A stretch of 64,000 bases of DNA from Lamellibrachia satsuma (GCA_033239005.1 BSQZ01000014.1:4643501-4707500), one strand, 5' to 3'; shown: positions 30,101-40,806, counted from the stretch's first letter. Notes: generated from the letters alone by a model not told the origin. Numbers and translations: made by a program.

Positions 30101-33100
30101 CAATTCATTTTCTTCCAATTCCAATTCAACTTTGTTACTCAAAATCTTTCAATTCCAATTCGACTTGCTCAAAATCTTTCAATTCAAATTCAGGAATTAA
30201 ATTTAATAATTCCAATTCAGTTTTGAATTCACCCCAGACCTGGAGTTATGTGAATTTGCTTACAAAATATGCCTTGCTAAAGTTTGAAGAAAAAATATTT
30301 TCAAAATTATTCTCGGTAACTCATTTTTATTTTCACCAATAATTAGCAGATACATGCAGAGAAATGTAGATAATGCAGATAAATTAATATGCTGTAAAAT
30401 GCAAAAAGAATTTCATGTCTATGGTAAACAAAACTGAAATCACAGTATTTTTTCTGAGTGCACGTTTTTTCATGATTTCCATTAAACTATATATAAACAT
30501 GTCGTATGGCCTCTCGCCGACGTCAACATCAAAACTACCTTCCAAAAATTCCTCAAAATCCGAACCACTCGAGTCTGACATAAAGACGATGTTCAGAATT
30601 ACAATCAAGCTAAGGAAAAATGCTGCTCTGTCCTGCTGCGCAATAATACTGTTGTACAAAAAAATAGAATGCTCAAAACTTTTTATTTAATCGTAGACAA
30701 TGCCAATGCTTTTGTGTTTAGAAACTATGCAGACATTCTCATTGATATTAGCTCGCAGCAAGTGACAAGATTTCATTTGATTGGCTAAAAATTATGTAAC
30801 CCAAACCGTAGTTTAAAAGTGGTTCCATTTTCAGTATTTGACGTCGAACCCAGAACAAGTTCGCCAAAAAAAATTGTATTTAGCGAACAAAATCGTTAAC
30901 ATTTCCAACTTGTTTAATTTGATAGTCAAACTTCACTATTATTATCTGCCGACTGCCGGAAGGAAATGCCTTTTTGGCCGACACTGCTAACAACTACACA
31001 GTTTAAAAATGGCTCATGTTGCCAGACCATTTGAGGCGTTCTGGCCACGAGGCATAGTCGGGTTGATTCGGGCGTTTTGGCCACGATAGGGTGTTGTTAA
31101 CCAACAGTAAGAAAAGGGTTAACTTACCGAGGTCCTCTACTTCCATGCGCTCTTCCTCATCTGTGCTGGGTAGCTGCAAAAACAAACTAGATACAGGGGA
31201 CTGGAAACACTATGTTAAAATGCGTTTTGCGCTGATAATATAATAACAATAACATGGTGGCATTTCTGCTGATAACTTTAGACGCTGCATCTGTGGATAA
31301 GAAATTTGAGTTATTATTGGCATAATGTGCTGCAAACTACGCAGTTCTCGACGTGAAGTTCTGCAAATGAAAAAATATATAATTTTATTGTGTTCACACA
31401 TTCCAGTGTAACAAGACCTTTGCATTTGTGGTGCCGTCATAAATAATTATTGCAAAAACAACCACCATTCTAAATCAGTTAGAACTGTTATCTTCAGCAT
31501 CGCATGAAAAGAAATGACTGTTTCTCACATGCATGTTTATAATTATATGTGTGTTTGAAAAGGAGCAAAAAATTAAAACACTCCCATGAGTAATGCTATC
31601 ACCTGAAAAGAAATTACTGTTTTTCACACCCGTGTTTCTATGTAGGTTTCCTTGCGAAGGAGCAAAAAATTAAAACATCTCCATGAGTAATGTCACCATG
31701 ACCTGTCAGGTGTTGCAGCACACATTTCTGGGTTACTCCAACCTTGTTTATCAGCAGCAAGGCCAGCCTTTTTTATTTTATGTTTTATGGGCATGCCAAC
31801 ACGAAGTTCCTGCTATAAAATAAAAATTGAAAAATTGCCCTTTTTCTTGCCACCGATGCCGTCATTTATCAACTGCACATGTTAAACTAAAAATAAAATG
31901 TTTTTACTGTTGACGAAAAAAAACTCCCGGTGGCTCTACGCTGCTGTATGGTGTTTGAACTGAACTGCAATACGAGAATTCACAGTTAATTTCTGTACCC
32001 TTTTCCCATAAAAATAACCCCTTCTGGATCTCGAGGCCCCTTTTTCATCCTTTGAAAAACAACGTGTTTCCCTCGTTTTTTTTTAAGGAATCGTGAATTG
32101 AAATTGTACTGATTTTGTACTGAATTAAATAAAATGTTTACATTTTAAATGCAGTCTTTTTGAAGATGGTTCTTGTTTTAGTAGGATGACTATCCAAATG
32201 AGTGTTTAACAACTTTGCCTTCTTGGAACATCATGTTTTTGCTAGATGAGTGCAGTGCAAACCCTTCTATCATGTGACACTGATTTCCTGGTATTTTATA
32301 TAAAATTTTATTCCCATTCCTGACACTGCTTTCTGAAAAAAATCTGCCTGTAAAACATAAAAAGTCTGGCCTGAAAGAGAAATAAAATACAGCTTTACAG
32401 ATTACACTGAATAGTAGTTGACAGATTCAGGCACCAAATTTAGCCAACGACAGTCCATCTATTTTACACAAGAACGATGTGAGATAGACTAGTGATGACT
32501 GTCTACTGGACTGACATCCAGGATGCAAGGTAATCTGTGAAAAAATATTGTCAAAGCACCGACTTATAACATCACGATCTAAAATTCCCATTCCCTTTTT
32601 TGGTAAACCAGAAAAGAGGGTGCTTGTCTAATTCCTATGCTATATCCCATTTAGGGTTTCTAAACGATGTTCTCATTGTTCTGTTATTGTAATATGGAAT
32701 TAGTTATTACTGAATCCATTTTTTTAAACAAGAGATTCAAACTGATTGTTTCGTATTGGTACATAACTAACCATAACTAACTAACTAGTTAGTTATGGTT
32801 AGTATAAATCTGCCTCACAGTAATTTTACAAAAATAAAAAAATTTCATCAAGTAAAAAGTAGAGCCATTCCTTTTGATAAACGCCTTCACTAACCTTCCT
32901 GAGTGGGATAGGAATTGTACGATTACATTTTGGCAAGACAAACAACACAGGTACGACTGTGCAAATCCTTGCACTGATCTATCTGAAAAGAAAATACACA
33001 TAGTCAATCGAATTTCGCACGTTGGATTTACGATCGGTAATCGGTAGTGTTCTCCAGGGCCTGTAATGCAGCGTTATTAGTTAATGATGGCCACCAGGTG

Positions 33101-33249
33101 GCAGTATTACTTACACGGGTTTCCGCTGACTTGACGCGCCGTCGCGAGAACAGTTTCCGTAGTTTTAGCTTCATCCTGCGTTTCGTAACGAACGCTGGCA
33201 TTGAGACTACAGCTGACGACCCAGTGATTGCTGTGGTAACCAACGACAT
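11957..33249 (-). CDS. PRKAG: AMP-activated protein kinase subunit gamma, 12 coding exons
   Basis: Regulatory, nucleotide-binding subunit of the AMPK heterotrimer. Exons in transcript order: 33249-33115, 31173-31128, 28385-28282, 27697-27616, 25518-25460, 21062-21017, 16604-16426, 15970-15890, 14891-14769, 13835-13764, 12841-12767, 12148-11957; every phase matches and the sum is 397 codons plus stop. Four CBS motifs are visible. Ligand residues known from mammalian gamma1 are present: Arg109 in GVRAAP, Asp129 in LTITDF, His189 in NKVHRLP, Arg209 in LTHKRIL, Asp283 in YAKFDAI, His336 and Asp355 in SLSDIL. The length resembles mammalian gamma1 rather than the long gamma2/3 forms. The first exon is the least certain part; an internal ATG in exon 2 (MEVEDLDENEE) would mimic short isoforms. 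The gene spans 21 kb because of minisatellite-filled introns. Confidence 0.95.
12209..12387. repeat. 28-bp minisatellite, about 6 copies
   Basis: Core GGTAATACATTTCTCATATT, one unit shortened, in the last PRKAG intron. Confidence 0.95.
12767..12841 (-). CDS. PRKAG: PRKAG exon 11 (CBS4 start)
   Basis: [20 protein letters not shown] then IVKAE, phase 0 at both ends. Acceptor GTGTTTCAG, donor GTAGGT. Confidence 0.96.
13057..13222. mobile_element. 166-bp MITE, TTTTAAAGGGA termini
   Basis: Ends TTTTAAAGGGAGTGTAC and GTACATTCCCTTTAAAA are inverted repeats. The interior matches part of a longer relative at 41506-42001. In PRKAG intron 10. Confidence 0.7.
13284..13599. mobile_element. hAT (Charlie-like) MITE
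   Basis: Ends CAGGGGATCCCAAACTGTGG and, reversed, CAGGCATTCCCAAAG..., resembling hAT-Charlie termini. Flanks gtccacat (13276-13283) and gtttacat (13600-13607) agree at 6 of 8 positions, consistent with an aged 8-bp target duplication. No transposase. Confidence 0.75.
13764..13835 (-). CDS. PRKAG: PRKAG exon 10
   Basis: [20 protein letters not shown] then [16 protein letters not shown] is nearly invariant in AMPK gamma. Acceptor TTCTTGCAG, donor GTGAGA. Confidence 0.96.
14339..14730 (-). pseudogene. Non-LTR retrotransposon fragment (RT C-terminus plus 3' tail)
   Basis: Minus-strand translation contains [20 protein letters not shown] then [12 protein letters not shown], the typical segment after the reverse transcriptase of CR1/Jockey/RTE-type LINEs. 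The following 3' end carries the GAGCTCAGG...GGATATAGGCGC tail and an AT-rich terminus. Severely 5'-truncated; in PRKAG intron 9, antisense to nothing else. Confidence 0.75.
14769..14891 (-). CDS. PRKAG: PRKAG exon 9 (CBS3)
   Basis: [20 protein letters not shown]...[18 protein letters not shown], with nucleotide-binding Asp283. Acceptor TTGTCTCAG, donor GTAAGT, phase 0 at both ends. Confidence 0.96.
15005..15301 (-). mobile_element. tRNA-derived SINE (family 1)
   Basis: Reverse complement begins GCGATAGCATACCGGTTAGA (A-box-like), then GGTTTCAAATC (B-box-like), body, and tail ending at the TATAAGAACGT region. The same element lies at 47835-48139 on the plus strand. Confidence 0.75.
15890..15970 (-). 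CDS. PRKAG: PRKAG exon 8
   Basis: [20 protein letters not shown] then SYDNIAT, the CBS2-CBS3 linker (compare MSDMPKPAFM...ELGIGTY in vertebrates). Acceptor GTTGTAG, donor GTATGT. Confidence 0.94.
16326..16392. repeat. 16-bp tandem repeat, 4 copies
   Basis: Core GCACTGGTCAGACAGG, 33 bp inside the intron after PRKAG exon 7. Confidence 0.85.
16426..16604 (-). CDS. PRKAG: PRKAG exon 7 (CBS2)
   Basis: Residues 158-217: [30 protein letters not shown] (His189), [16 protein letters not shown] (Arg209). The whole CBS2 repeat in one exon. Donor GTGAGT. Confidence 0.96.
16629..16740. repeat. 39-bp degenerate repeat
   Basis: CATCACAGTCAAGGTTTCAG-type units, 2-3 copies, just before the PRKAG exon 7 acceptor; related shorter units with GCTCAGTACAAGGAAGCA continue to about 16935. 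Confidence 0.75.
17704..20441. repeat. Giant 23-bp minisatellite, about 119 copies
   Basis: Core GCCCCAGAGGAAAGGG with unit variants (GTCCCAG, GCTCCAG, CAGATGAAAGGATAT, GGGCATGAATG). Three units equal 69 bp, so minus-strand frames stay open as a 23-residue peptide repeat for up to 368 codons; these are not genes. Lies in PRKAG intron 6. Confidence 0.98.
21017..21062 (-). CDS. PRKAG: PRKAG exon 6
   Basis: [15 protein letters not shown] plus one base, matching the conserved linker ELEEHKIETWRE of the family. Acceptor ATCTAG, donor GTAAGA; the split codon reconstitutes Glu158. Confidence 0.92.
21532..21830. repeat. 150-bp tandem duplication
   Basis: CCGAGTTTACTAA... recurs at 21541 and 21691, with CTAGTAATCTGTCA and GTACACATGCACAGAG-like segments shared. 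Diverged roughly 10-15 percent by eye. Confidence 0.85.
22072..22160. repeat. ~21-bp degenerate repeat, 4 copies
   Basis: Units of GAAACTGCTCAGGCA. Confidence 0.75.
22267..22290. repeat. Perfect 24-bp palindrome
   Basis: AGATGATTAAAA followed immediately by its exact reverse complement, no spacer. Confidence 0.95.
25410..25442. repeat. G-rich tract (C-rich in PRKAG pre-mRNA)
   Basis: A run of about 13 G then G4-5 blocks separated by single A. G-quadruplex/i-motif capable DNA, 17 nt past the exon 5 donor on the transcribed strand. Confidence 0.9.
25460..25518 (-). CDS. PRKAG: PRKAG exon 5 (CBS1 ligand Asp)
   Basis: Completes Gly123, then [19 protein letters not shown] (Asp129). Acceptor CACTTGCAG, donor GTAATA. 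A C-rich tract follows 18 nt into the intron. Confidence 0.94.
25669..25735 (+). mobile_element. Non-LTR retrotransposon 3' tail fragment
   Basis: Diverged copy of the tail at 8433-8580 (GCTTGTTGCACCCCTGAGCT ... TTTAGGCATTATAGAAG). Confidence 0.5.
26424..27155. repeat. 22-bp minisatellite, about 33 copies
   Basis: Core ATCACTGCTCAGTCCAAG; variants CTGCACAG, CTGTTCAG and the block CAGTTTATGCATC recurring at irregular spacing. In PRKAG intron 4; open plus-strand frames are by-products. Confidence 0.97.
27530..27569. repeat. Overlapping alternative hairpins
   Basis: Arms GATTCTATTATCCA (27530-27543) and TGGATAATAGAATC (27552-27565), plus an overlapping pair CCATGATTC (27541-27549) and GAATCATGG (27561-27569). 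Confidence 0.9.
27616..27697 (-). CDS. PRKAG: PRKAG exon 4 (CBS1; GC donor)
   Basis: [20 protein letters not shown]..., with Arg109 (counterpart of gamma1 Arg70, disease site Arg302 in gamma2). Ends in GTAG before GCAAGA; joining to the next exon restores the conserved [10 protein letters not shown], so the donor is GC rather than GT. Confidence 0.95.
28282..28385 (-). CDS. PRKAG: PRKAG exon 3 (CBS1 start)
   Basis: Residues 61-95: [19 protein letters not shown] then [14 protein letters not shown], diagnostic for the gamma CBS1 repeat. Acceptor GTTGCAG, donor GTAAGT. Confidence 0.95.
28420..28530. repeat. Short degenerate repeat (GACCTGGATCCTG)
   Basis: About six units of 16-17 bp in PRKAG intron 2, directly upstream of exon 3 in transcript sense. 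Confidence 0.8.
28531..29245. other. PRKAG intron 2 interior
   Basis: AT-rich; no gene or clear repeat apart from poly-T runs. Confidence 0.5.
29246..29284. repeat. 14-bp-arm hairpin
   Basis: GTTATGGACGTACA and TGTACGTCCATAAC, perfect arms, 11-nt loop. Confidence 0.93.
29582..29622. repeat. 14-bp repeat x3
   Basis: TGTACATCCATAA-type units, related to the hairpin arms at 29246-29284. Confidence 0.85.
30384..30581 (-). other. Unrecognised acidic open frame inside PRKAG intron 2
   Basis: From ATG at 30581: [20 protein letters not shown] then VGERPYDMF, running to a stop at 30384. The acidic Ser/Asp start resembles N-termini of some DNA-transposon proteins and zinc-finger genes, but no domain identifies it. 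Could be an exon of a nested gene or transposon remnant. Confidence 0.25.
31128..31173 (-). CDS. PRKAG: PRKAG exon 2
   Basis: [15 protein letters not shown] plus one base, between acceptor TTTTTGCAG and donor GTAAGT. This acidic N-terminal stretch corresponds to the acidic start of vertebrate gamma1. Confidence 0.85.
31505..31692. repeat. ~99-bp tandem duplication
   Basis: TGAAAAGAAATKACTGTTT ... GGAGCAAAAAATTAAAACA ... CATGAGTAATG present twice. Confidence 0.85.
32766..32803. repeat. Near-perfect 38-bp palindrome
   Basis: Arms ACTAACCATAACTAACTA and TAGTTAGTTATGGTTAGT, exact complements, 2-nt spacer. Confidence 0.95.
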
Positions 33250-33328
33250 GTGTTGCTATGATGACGACAATGGCGAACAAAGCAGAACAGTCGACTGCAT
33301 AAAGTGTGATTCCTACTAGTCCCTTCAC
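33107..33328 (-). promoter_or_regulatory. Possible upstream ORF overlapping the PRKAG start
   Basis: An ATG at 33328 opens a 73-codon frame that runs through the candidate first exon in a different frame and past its donor. Used across that donor it would be in phase 1, incompatible with the phase-0 second exon, so it cannot encode the AMPK N-terminus. If transcribed, it could act as an overlapping upstream ORF. Confidence 0.3.
33115..33249 (-). CDS. PRKAG: PRKAG exon 1 (candidate first coding exon)
   Basis: Open from ATG at 33249 (second ATG at 33201, MPAFVTKRR) to ...SAETR before donor GTAAGTAA, phase 0, which fits the phase-0 start of the next exon. The translation is basic ([16 protein letters not shown]) and shows no domain. 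No homology confirms it; another upstream first exon is possible. Confidence 0.6.
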
Positions 33329-33682
33329 GTTTCTTTGAGACAGCGACTACGCCAGCCCAAATAACGAACAACTTCTGCAGCCAATGGTGCTATAAAATCC
33401 CAACTCGGTCGAATGTCTGACACCCACAATGGCGCCTACACAAATATAAAAAGACGGAGTATAATCGCAGCTACACCAGAGAACGCCATAAAGCTTTTGC
33501 AAGACTGTAACATTTTAATGACTTCAGCCTGCAACAGTCTGCAGAAAAGGCTGTATGATTGAAATGACAGTCTGCAGAACATGCTGTATGATTGACATGA
33601 CAGTACGTTTCATCCAGGCCCCAAACTCAGCAGAGAAAAAAGACAGCCAGCCTTGGTAGCTTAGTCAATGATACCAAGTATC
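33250..33682. promoter_or_regulatory. Putative PRKAG promoter / 5' UTR region
   Basis: Immediately upstream of the candidate first coding exon, relatively CpG-rich compared with surroundings. No TATA box is obvious. Assignment rests on position only. Confidence 0.35.
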
Positions 33683-33790
33683 AACTATAGAGTTTCAACC
33701 ATGAAGGTCACATAGTATCAATGACTGAGTTTCAACCATGAAGGTCACATAGTATCAATGATTGAGTTTTAACCATGAAGGTCACATAGT
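33683..33790. repeat. 37-bp tandem repeat, 3 copies
   Basis: Core CAACCATGAAGGTCACATAG at 37-bp steps. Confidence 0.92.
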
Positions 33791-36700
33791 GTGAAATGAT
33801 CCAATTACATGTTCTGGAGCAACACTGAGGACTTCGTATCTGTCACCACCTCTGTCTTGACACATTCAGTAGTGTCAACAACGACAGATCAGTGTCTTGC
33901 ATCAAGGTCAAGGACACCGACTCAATAACAGGAACAATCCAGACCCATTTCTGCAAGCACTGTTACAGCAGAGCCAGACGAAGAGTAATACATATATTAT
34001 AGACAGGCGTGCGCACTGTACCTTGCACTGATAAAATCTACTGCCAGTGATCCTAACTAATCGTATGCGAAACGTAAACCTACTGCTGTTGATAACATTC
34101 ATCCACTGCAGGAGACTTCAACACCAGTGAGAACGGCTGCTGCCCCAGTTATATCCACCTACTACTTACATCCTGGCATTGAAACCATGTACAGCTCCAC
34201 TGGGGCTACAGAAAACTGTTATGACTTGTACTCCAAGGAGTACCTGACTTCTGTCATGACCACCAGGGGGGTGCATGCAGTCGGAGTGCGTAGTCCACCT
34301 CATTACACCTGTCAATGTTTTTCACAATAAAAGGGCGGCGGGTGGAAATCACGGATAAAAAAAAATTACCACACAAAAACATGAGATGACATAATATTGT
34401 CTGAATCCCCAGGGATGGGGGAGAGAGGGACACTAAACGGTGGAGAGGGACACTATCCACATTGCAATATGTGCGAAGGTCATGAAAGAAATTACTCAGT
34501 AGATTAAACCACAGCTTGCTAACGACACTCATGCAAATTAGAACGTGTCCGAGAGATATGCTTGTGGCTGCGACAAATTAGAACCCGTCAGAGAAGTACA
34601 CATTGTGCATGCAACTAATCCCTGAGACATTATTATGTGCAACAAATGCCTGTTTTCATTGAACAGTCACAAAAGAGATTCTGACTGACTCGATAAACAC
34701 GCATGTTTGTGTATCAACAATGTCATAACAAGCACGATCAAGGGCAGATCTAAAACAGCAATACCAAATACACATAACCTTGAATAAACAGTACATTGTA
34801 AGTGGACATGTCAGATAAGAAACCCTGCTAAAAAAAACCACCAATAACCTTTAATTAATCAACAGTCTGAATTATTTAAGATATCAACACTTCTAGCCAA
34901 CATAATATTTGATGAAGTTGAAGTGCATATTTTTGCTATAAATTTGTAATCCACGTAGCTCTCTCAATCGCATGTTTGTACATATCGATAATAAACAAAT
35001 CTTTATTAATTACTATAATTAATAAAAGAACAACTCCACATTTGACATACCTAATGAATACCAAATGCTTATGGACTATTCCAATGGCATACATATGTAA
35101 TTAAATATCCACTTCACATAGTAATGAAGAGAATGTTATACAAACGTGCATGTCAAGAATACATGCAGCTAAAATGGGAATTTTTATCTAGCGAGACTAC
35201 GAGTCTAAACCCTGGCGTATTTATTTAATATTATGTCTACTGTTTGGCGGCCACACTCCTACCGGTCACTATTTCAAGACTAGTGAATTTGAGACAGCTT
35301 GAAACTGAAAAAATTAGCTAACAACACTCAAAACAGTAATATGAAATAGCACGAAAAACATATAGTACAGTACAGTAACTACACTCTGCATGTTCCGAAA
35401 ACAACTTTCTTGTTAACAAAAACGGTGACGCTCGGTTTTAACTTCTTAACTTTCACTTTGCATGTCATTGACAAGAGCAGACTGCTGTCACCGCAGCATC
35501 AACAAACATTTACGTAGATGAGAAAGACAAAACAGCGGTACCTCTTGGTTGACAAGTAGAATCACACCAGGTTACACAGCAGCTGCCATCAGTTGAAAGC
35601 GCAACCCAGAAATATGCCAATTCTACTGACTATTGACAGCTATGCCAGAAGAGTAAGCTCACTTATGTCACATGGAGCACCTGACATTGACCACGCTCAC
35701 TACAAGTGGCGTTATGTCAACTCAATGGACCCAACCACAGTACTCCACAATTCTGAGCATTTCACGCCCTGCTGAACACAAGATGGTCACGGTTCATTGA
35801 ACACAGACCTAGATTAATAATGTCATCGCGTGATTGGGACTTCACTTGTAGTGTCACTGACTAGTCACGGTCTTTTCACGTGACAGTTATTTTAAGCATT
35901 TTTGGAGTTTCTGTATAACAATCAATTGGTGCATGGAATTGCCTGAGGGCAGTCATTTCTCTAGCACAAAAAAAAGTATTTGTTATACATCCGGTAACCA
36001 TTTTTACTGTGAATATTTTTTGTAATCTTAGTCACATTATTTTAGCTGTATTTTAAAACTTAATTAGGCTATACTTAATTTTTTTATTTATTATGTATTT
36101 ATTATATTGCTATATTATGCCATATTTAATTTACATACATACTTGTGTTGAATTGAGTAGTTTCAGTAGAGGTTTTTAAGATAAATTGAACATCTTCATA
36201 GATTGTAGATGACATACTACATAATATTCCAGATTAATAAAATTTTGAACTTTTCATTCATTTGGTTATGTTACAAGATTAAAAAAAAAAAATTTACTGA
36301 AAAAATAGCCACAAACTGCCAAATCATATCTTTTTGAGACAATCCCCAAAGAAATAAATTACATACATAAGTATGACAGTGGCACTGATAACTTTGAGGG
36401 AATTTTTTTTAACATAAACGAATTACGCCTGTTATACCACCATGAATAATTTAAGCAAAAGTTGAATGACAGCCTAAAGTGGCAGTGTATTTTTGACACA
36501 AACCCTTCACCAATCATAATTCATGTAATGTTGCCTACATGTAAGACACGTTCATATGCCACATTGCAGTGTTGTAGTTTTTCTAAAATAGTAAATTAAG
36601 CATCGTTTCCTGGTTGTTAGTGATAACAGAACTGTCAATAGATACGCACGCGTATATCATACTTGAAATTGGAAGTTTTTAAATGGCGTTTTACGTATTG

Positions 36701-39700
36701 TTGACAAAACATAACGGCCATTTCTAATATTGACATGTTCCCTTAATTTGCCACCACAATGGCCCTTGAATCTGTATTTGTAACGTGTTGTTTACGATAT
36801 AAGGTTATGCCAGCCATCTGACAAACATATGGCAGGTTGTGTTTACTATCATTTTGATTGGCCCGTTATCCATGAAGTCACAAGGTCACATCTACTGGTC
36901 GTTTCCGTTATTGCTTCAAAGGCAAAATAAACTACATTAGTGCTGATATTTGCTGGTTTAAGGACATGATTTAGTTAGGTAGATATAGTACTGATGTGTA
37001 ACTGGAATTACAGTAACCAGACGATTATGTTCCGCTTTCACGGCAAACGAATAAAGCTGGTTCGAAGATTGGTTGTTACAGCATTTCTAAGAAGTCGGGA
37101 GTTTCCAAAAGGACTGTTTTAAAGGATGGATTGGCGAAATACAACGTTAGTGCCAGGTGATTATTTGTGGTAATACGTTCAGTTCCATATATCCTAGCAT
37201 GTTATAAGACAAAAAATGACACTTTAGCAGCACCAGCGACCTTAAATGATGATGATTATTATTATTAATAACTTTGCACAGTTGTGGTCAAGATCCCTGT
37301 CTACAGTCAGCCACAAATAATTACATGGATCCATTACCCTGACTACAAGACACAATAGTGGTTGTTTTATTACACTTAATAGTGTAATCAATAACAACCA
37401 ATTATAATTATGACGGCAATCATAATAAAACCGATCCTATTCATCGACACACACAGACCTGGTTCAGTTTCTGGTTCCAAACAAACATATCCATTAACAA
37501 ACATGTTTGCCAAACATAGACAAATATACTTCTAATAACCAAATAAAAATTATGCCTACCTATGATCCAGCGTTCCAGTGACAAGCCACAATATATTGCA
37601 GCTCGTTTACTCTGAAACACCACACAAAAAATGACTAATTCTGGAAAATCTATGCCAGTCTTCAATTTCTGCTGTCACTCCTGTGCCTTTTCACCAAACT
37701 GCCACGTAACCAAGGCTACCAGTGAACATTGCCATTTTTCGTCCATCCTCCATTGTTGCCTTATCGACAGCGACTCGTAAACATGAACCAATCACCTCAG
37801 AATCGTTGTCGGTTACTTGCATTTAATAACATTGCTATTCTAACCTGGCAGCTGTGATCGGACGCACACATCACATGGTACATACTCTGGATGTTTTTGT
37901 GTTCGCCAAGTCGAGCACAAAGCCATCAGCGTGGAACAGGATCCGTGCCAAATTAAAGTAGACTGTGCCAGGTGATTCCTGTACATATAGTGTGTGTCTC
38001 GACTACATCCCAGTGTAACCCTTGTTAGCTCATAAGGTACGACTTCTGTCATAAACCCTCCTTTGTTTGTGGACTCTCTCTCCCCCTATTCTCTTTCTGC
38101 CTCTCCCTCTACCCACTTTCTCCCTTCCCATCTTTCCTCTCTCTCTATCTCTCCCTCCTCCCAACCCTCTTTTGGTCTTTCGATCCTAAATACCTGTTTC
38201 CTCTATTTGGCACAAGAAACGATGGATTAGGTAATATTATAACAAAATAAGTTCAGGAGCTCATCATATGGCTATCAGTGATCAACTGAAGAAATTGTCT
38301 CATTGCGATGCCTACGGCTGCCAAATTACACAGCATTTCTGCCAAGAGTTAATTTACATAAATTTCAATTAATTAGCCAGTATAAATCCCAGGAAAATAC
38401 GATAACACCCTCCATTTTCTCTGCGTACAAAAACCATCATTTTACATAACACAGCATCTGATCCTTAGAATCACTCAACATTCTACACACTTCATTCCCT
38501 AGCAACTTCTCTGGGAAGAATTCAGCCACATTTTAATTATTGCACACCAAAATAGGTACTGCTGTTTAGCCAGGTACTTCAGCCGAGTGCGCCGGGGTAA
38601 CGGGGTTCGAACACAATTGATAAGACTTCCAACAGCACTAAGACAACTGGACTATGGTTCTTCCAGGTCAACTACGTCACCCCAACACCATGCTACAACG
38701 CCGCCCTACTAGGCCGCCCTACTTTGACAGGTGAAATTGCCTCTGAATGCTACAAACCCCACCCACCTTCAAACTGTTATTCCAGGCCAATGACCAGTAC
38801 AGAAGGGTCAGAAATCTATTTTAACATCACATCTACTCCAGTGCGTTGTATTAGTTTCTTATTATACATTTCAAATAAGACGACAGATGAACAATAACAT
38901 ATAATTTCAAGTCTCAATCAATAACAAGACATAGAGCCAATGATAGGGATATAAGATAACACCACATACAAGGCCAAAGTGTAGTTTTTACTTGGGGCCT
39001 GGCCGGGCCCTGGGGTTGTTTGGCTTGGGTCACTTCAATTTAGTATAAGAACATTTGGACTTTATAACACATACTGATCATGTAACAGTTTATTTATATT
39101 TTACATTTGTAAAGTGGTTGCAATGACAGCAGCAATTCACGTCTCAAAGGGAGTCCCCAGATCTTGTGGATTTTTCATAAATTTTTTTCTGGAGTTAAAC
39201 AGTTGCCTTATTGTTTAGAGAAACAAATTTTGGTGTACGCTTATAAAACAGATTCCTTGACATTTATGCATGGCCCATTTTTTTTCAAGCATATTGTGTG
39301 CTTATTTTGTTGAATACGGTGTATGAGATGATAGGTGAAATGTACACATCAGAGTCTGGCTGCCCAGAAGCAGATAGACATTTTAATCTGTGCACAGCAC
39401 ATTAAATTTTTCAGGGTGCAAAAAATCTCCAAACGGAGGAACAGTATAAACATCACAAGCATTTTGTGTGTCTCCTGTAAGCACAGAATAAAATAACGAT
39501 CCATCACCACTAGGAAAATGTGCACTTGAGAGTGACCCTACTCTTTATACCAAAATATTTAAAGAACGAGCAGTTAATATTGACTTATGGCGCAACTTTG
39601 GAACAGGATCTTGATGCCCAAATAAATGACATTAGTATAGAGTTTATAGAAAAACTATATAAATAATTTTTTTTACAATAATCTGTTTCAGAATATTGAC

Positions 39701-39822
39701 CTTGCTGTTAGGTAAACATATAACGTATAAACAATGTTAAAAAACGGTGGCTCATTAAAACACATTAGAGCGGTCAACGTGTCAGCATAGATGTATACAG
39801 TGGAACCTCTCTATTAAGGTCA
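33791..39822. other. Six kb without recognisable gene
   Basis: Only short open frames without domains. A minus-strand tRNA-like segment near 38590-38660 (GTGTTCGAACCCCG) may be a SINE relic; C/T-rich stretch at 38080-38170. Confidence 0.5.
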
Positions 39823-39955
39823 AACTACCAAAGAGACTGTAATGGCAAGGTGGTTGTACTACCAAAGAGACTGTAATGGTGAGGTGGCTGTATTACCAAG
39901 GTGACCATAATGGTGAGGTGGCTGTACTACCAAAGAGACTGTAATGGTGAGGTCC
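39823..39955. repeat. 34-bp repeat, 4 copies
   Basis: Core CCAAAGAGACTGTAATGG. Confidence 0.9.
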
Positions 39956-39956
39956 T

Positions 39957-40806
39957 TGAACCTGTGAACCTTGAACAGGATGAAGGCCTAGGTGAATGGA
40001 TGTGTGGACCTTGAACAGGATGAAGGCCTAGGTGAACGGCTGTGTGGCCCTTGAACAGGATGAAGGCCTAGGTGAATGGCTGTGTGGCCCTTGAACAGGA
40101 TGAAGGCCTAGGTGAATGGCTGTGTGGCCCTTGAACAGGATGAAGGCCTAGGTGAATGGCTGTGTGGCCCTTGAACAGGATGAAGGCCTAGGTGAATGGC
40201 TGTGTGGCCCTTGAACTGGACGAAGGCCTAGGTGAATGGCTGTGTGGCCCTTGAACAGGATGAAGGCCTAGGTGAATGGATGTGTGAACCTTGAACAGGA
40301 TGAAGGCCTAGGTGAATGGCTGTGTGGCCCTTGAACAGGATGAAGGCCTAGGTGAATGGATGTGTGGCCCTTGAACAGGATGAAGGCCTAGGTGAATGGC
40401 TGTGTGGCCCTTGAACAGGATGAAGGCCTAGGTGAATGGCTGTGTGGCCCTTGAACAGGATGAAGGCCTAGGTGAATGGATGTGTGAACCTTGAACAGGA
40501 TGAAGGCCTAGGTGAACGGCTGTGTGGACCTTGAACTGGATGAAGGCCTAGGTGAATGGATGTGTGAACCTAGAACAGGATGAAGGCCTAGGTGAATGGA
40601 TGTGTGGACCCTGAACTGGATGAAGACCTAGGTGAATGGCTGTGTGGACCTTGAACTGGATGAAGGCCTAGGTGAATGGATGTGTGGCCCTTGAACAGGA
40701 CGAAGACCTAGGTGAACGGCTGTGTGGCCCTTGAACAGGACGAAGACCTAGGTGAACGGCTGTGTGGCCCTTGAACAGGATGAAGACCTGGGTGAATGGC
40801 TGTGAC
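39957..40806. repeat. 40-bp minisatellite, about 21 copies
   Basis: Core GATGAAGGCCTAGGTGAATG; linker alternates between TGTGTGGCCC and TGTGTGAACC/GGACC types. Confidence 0.98.
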
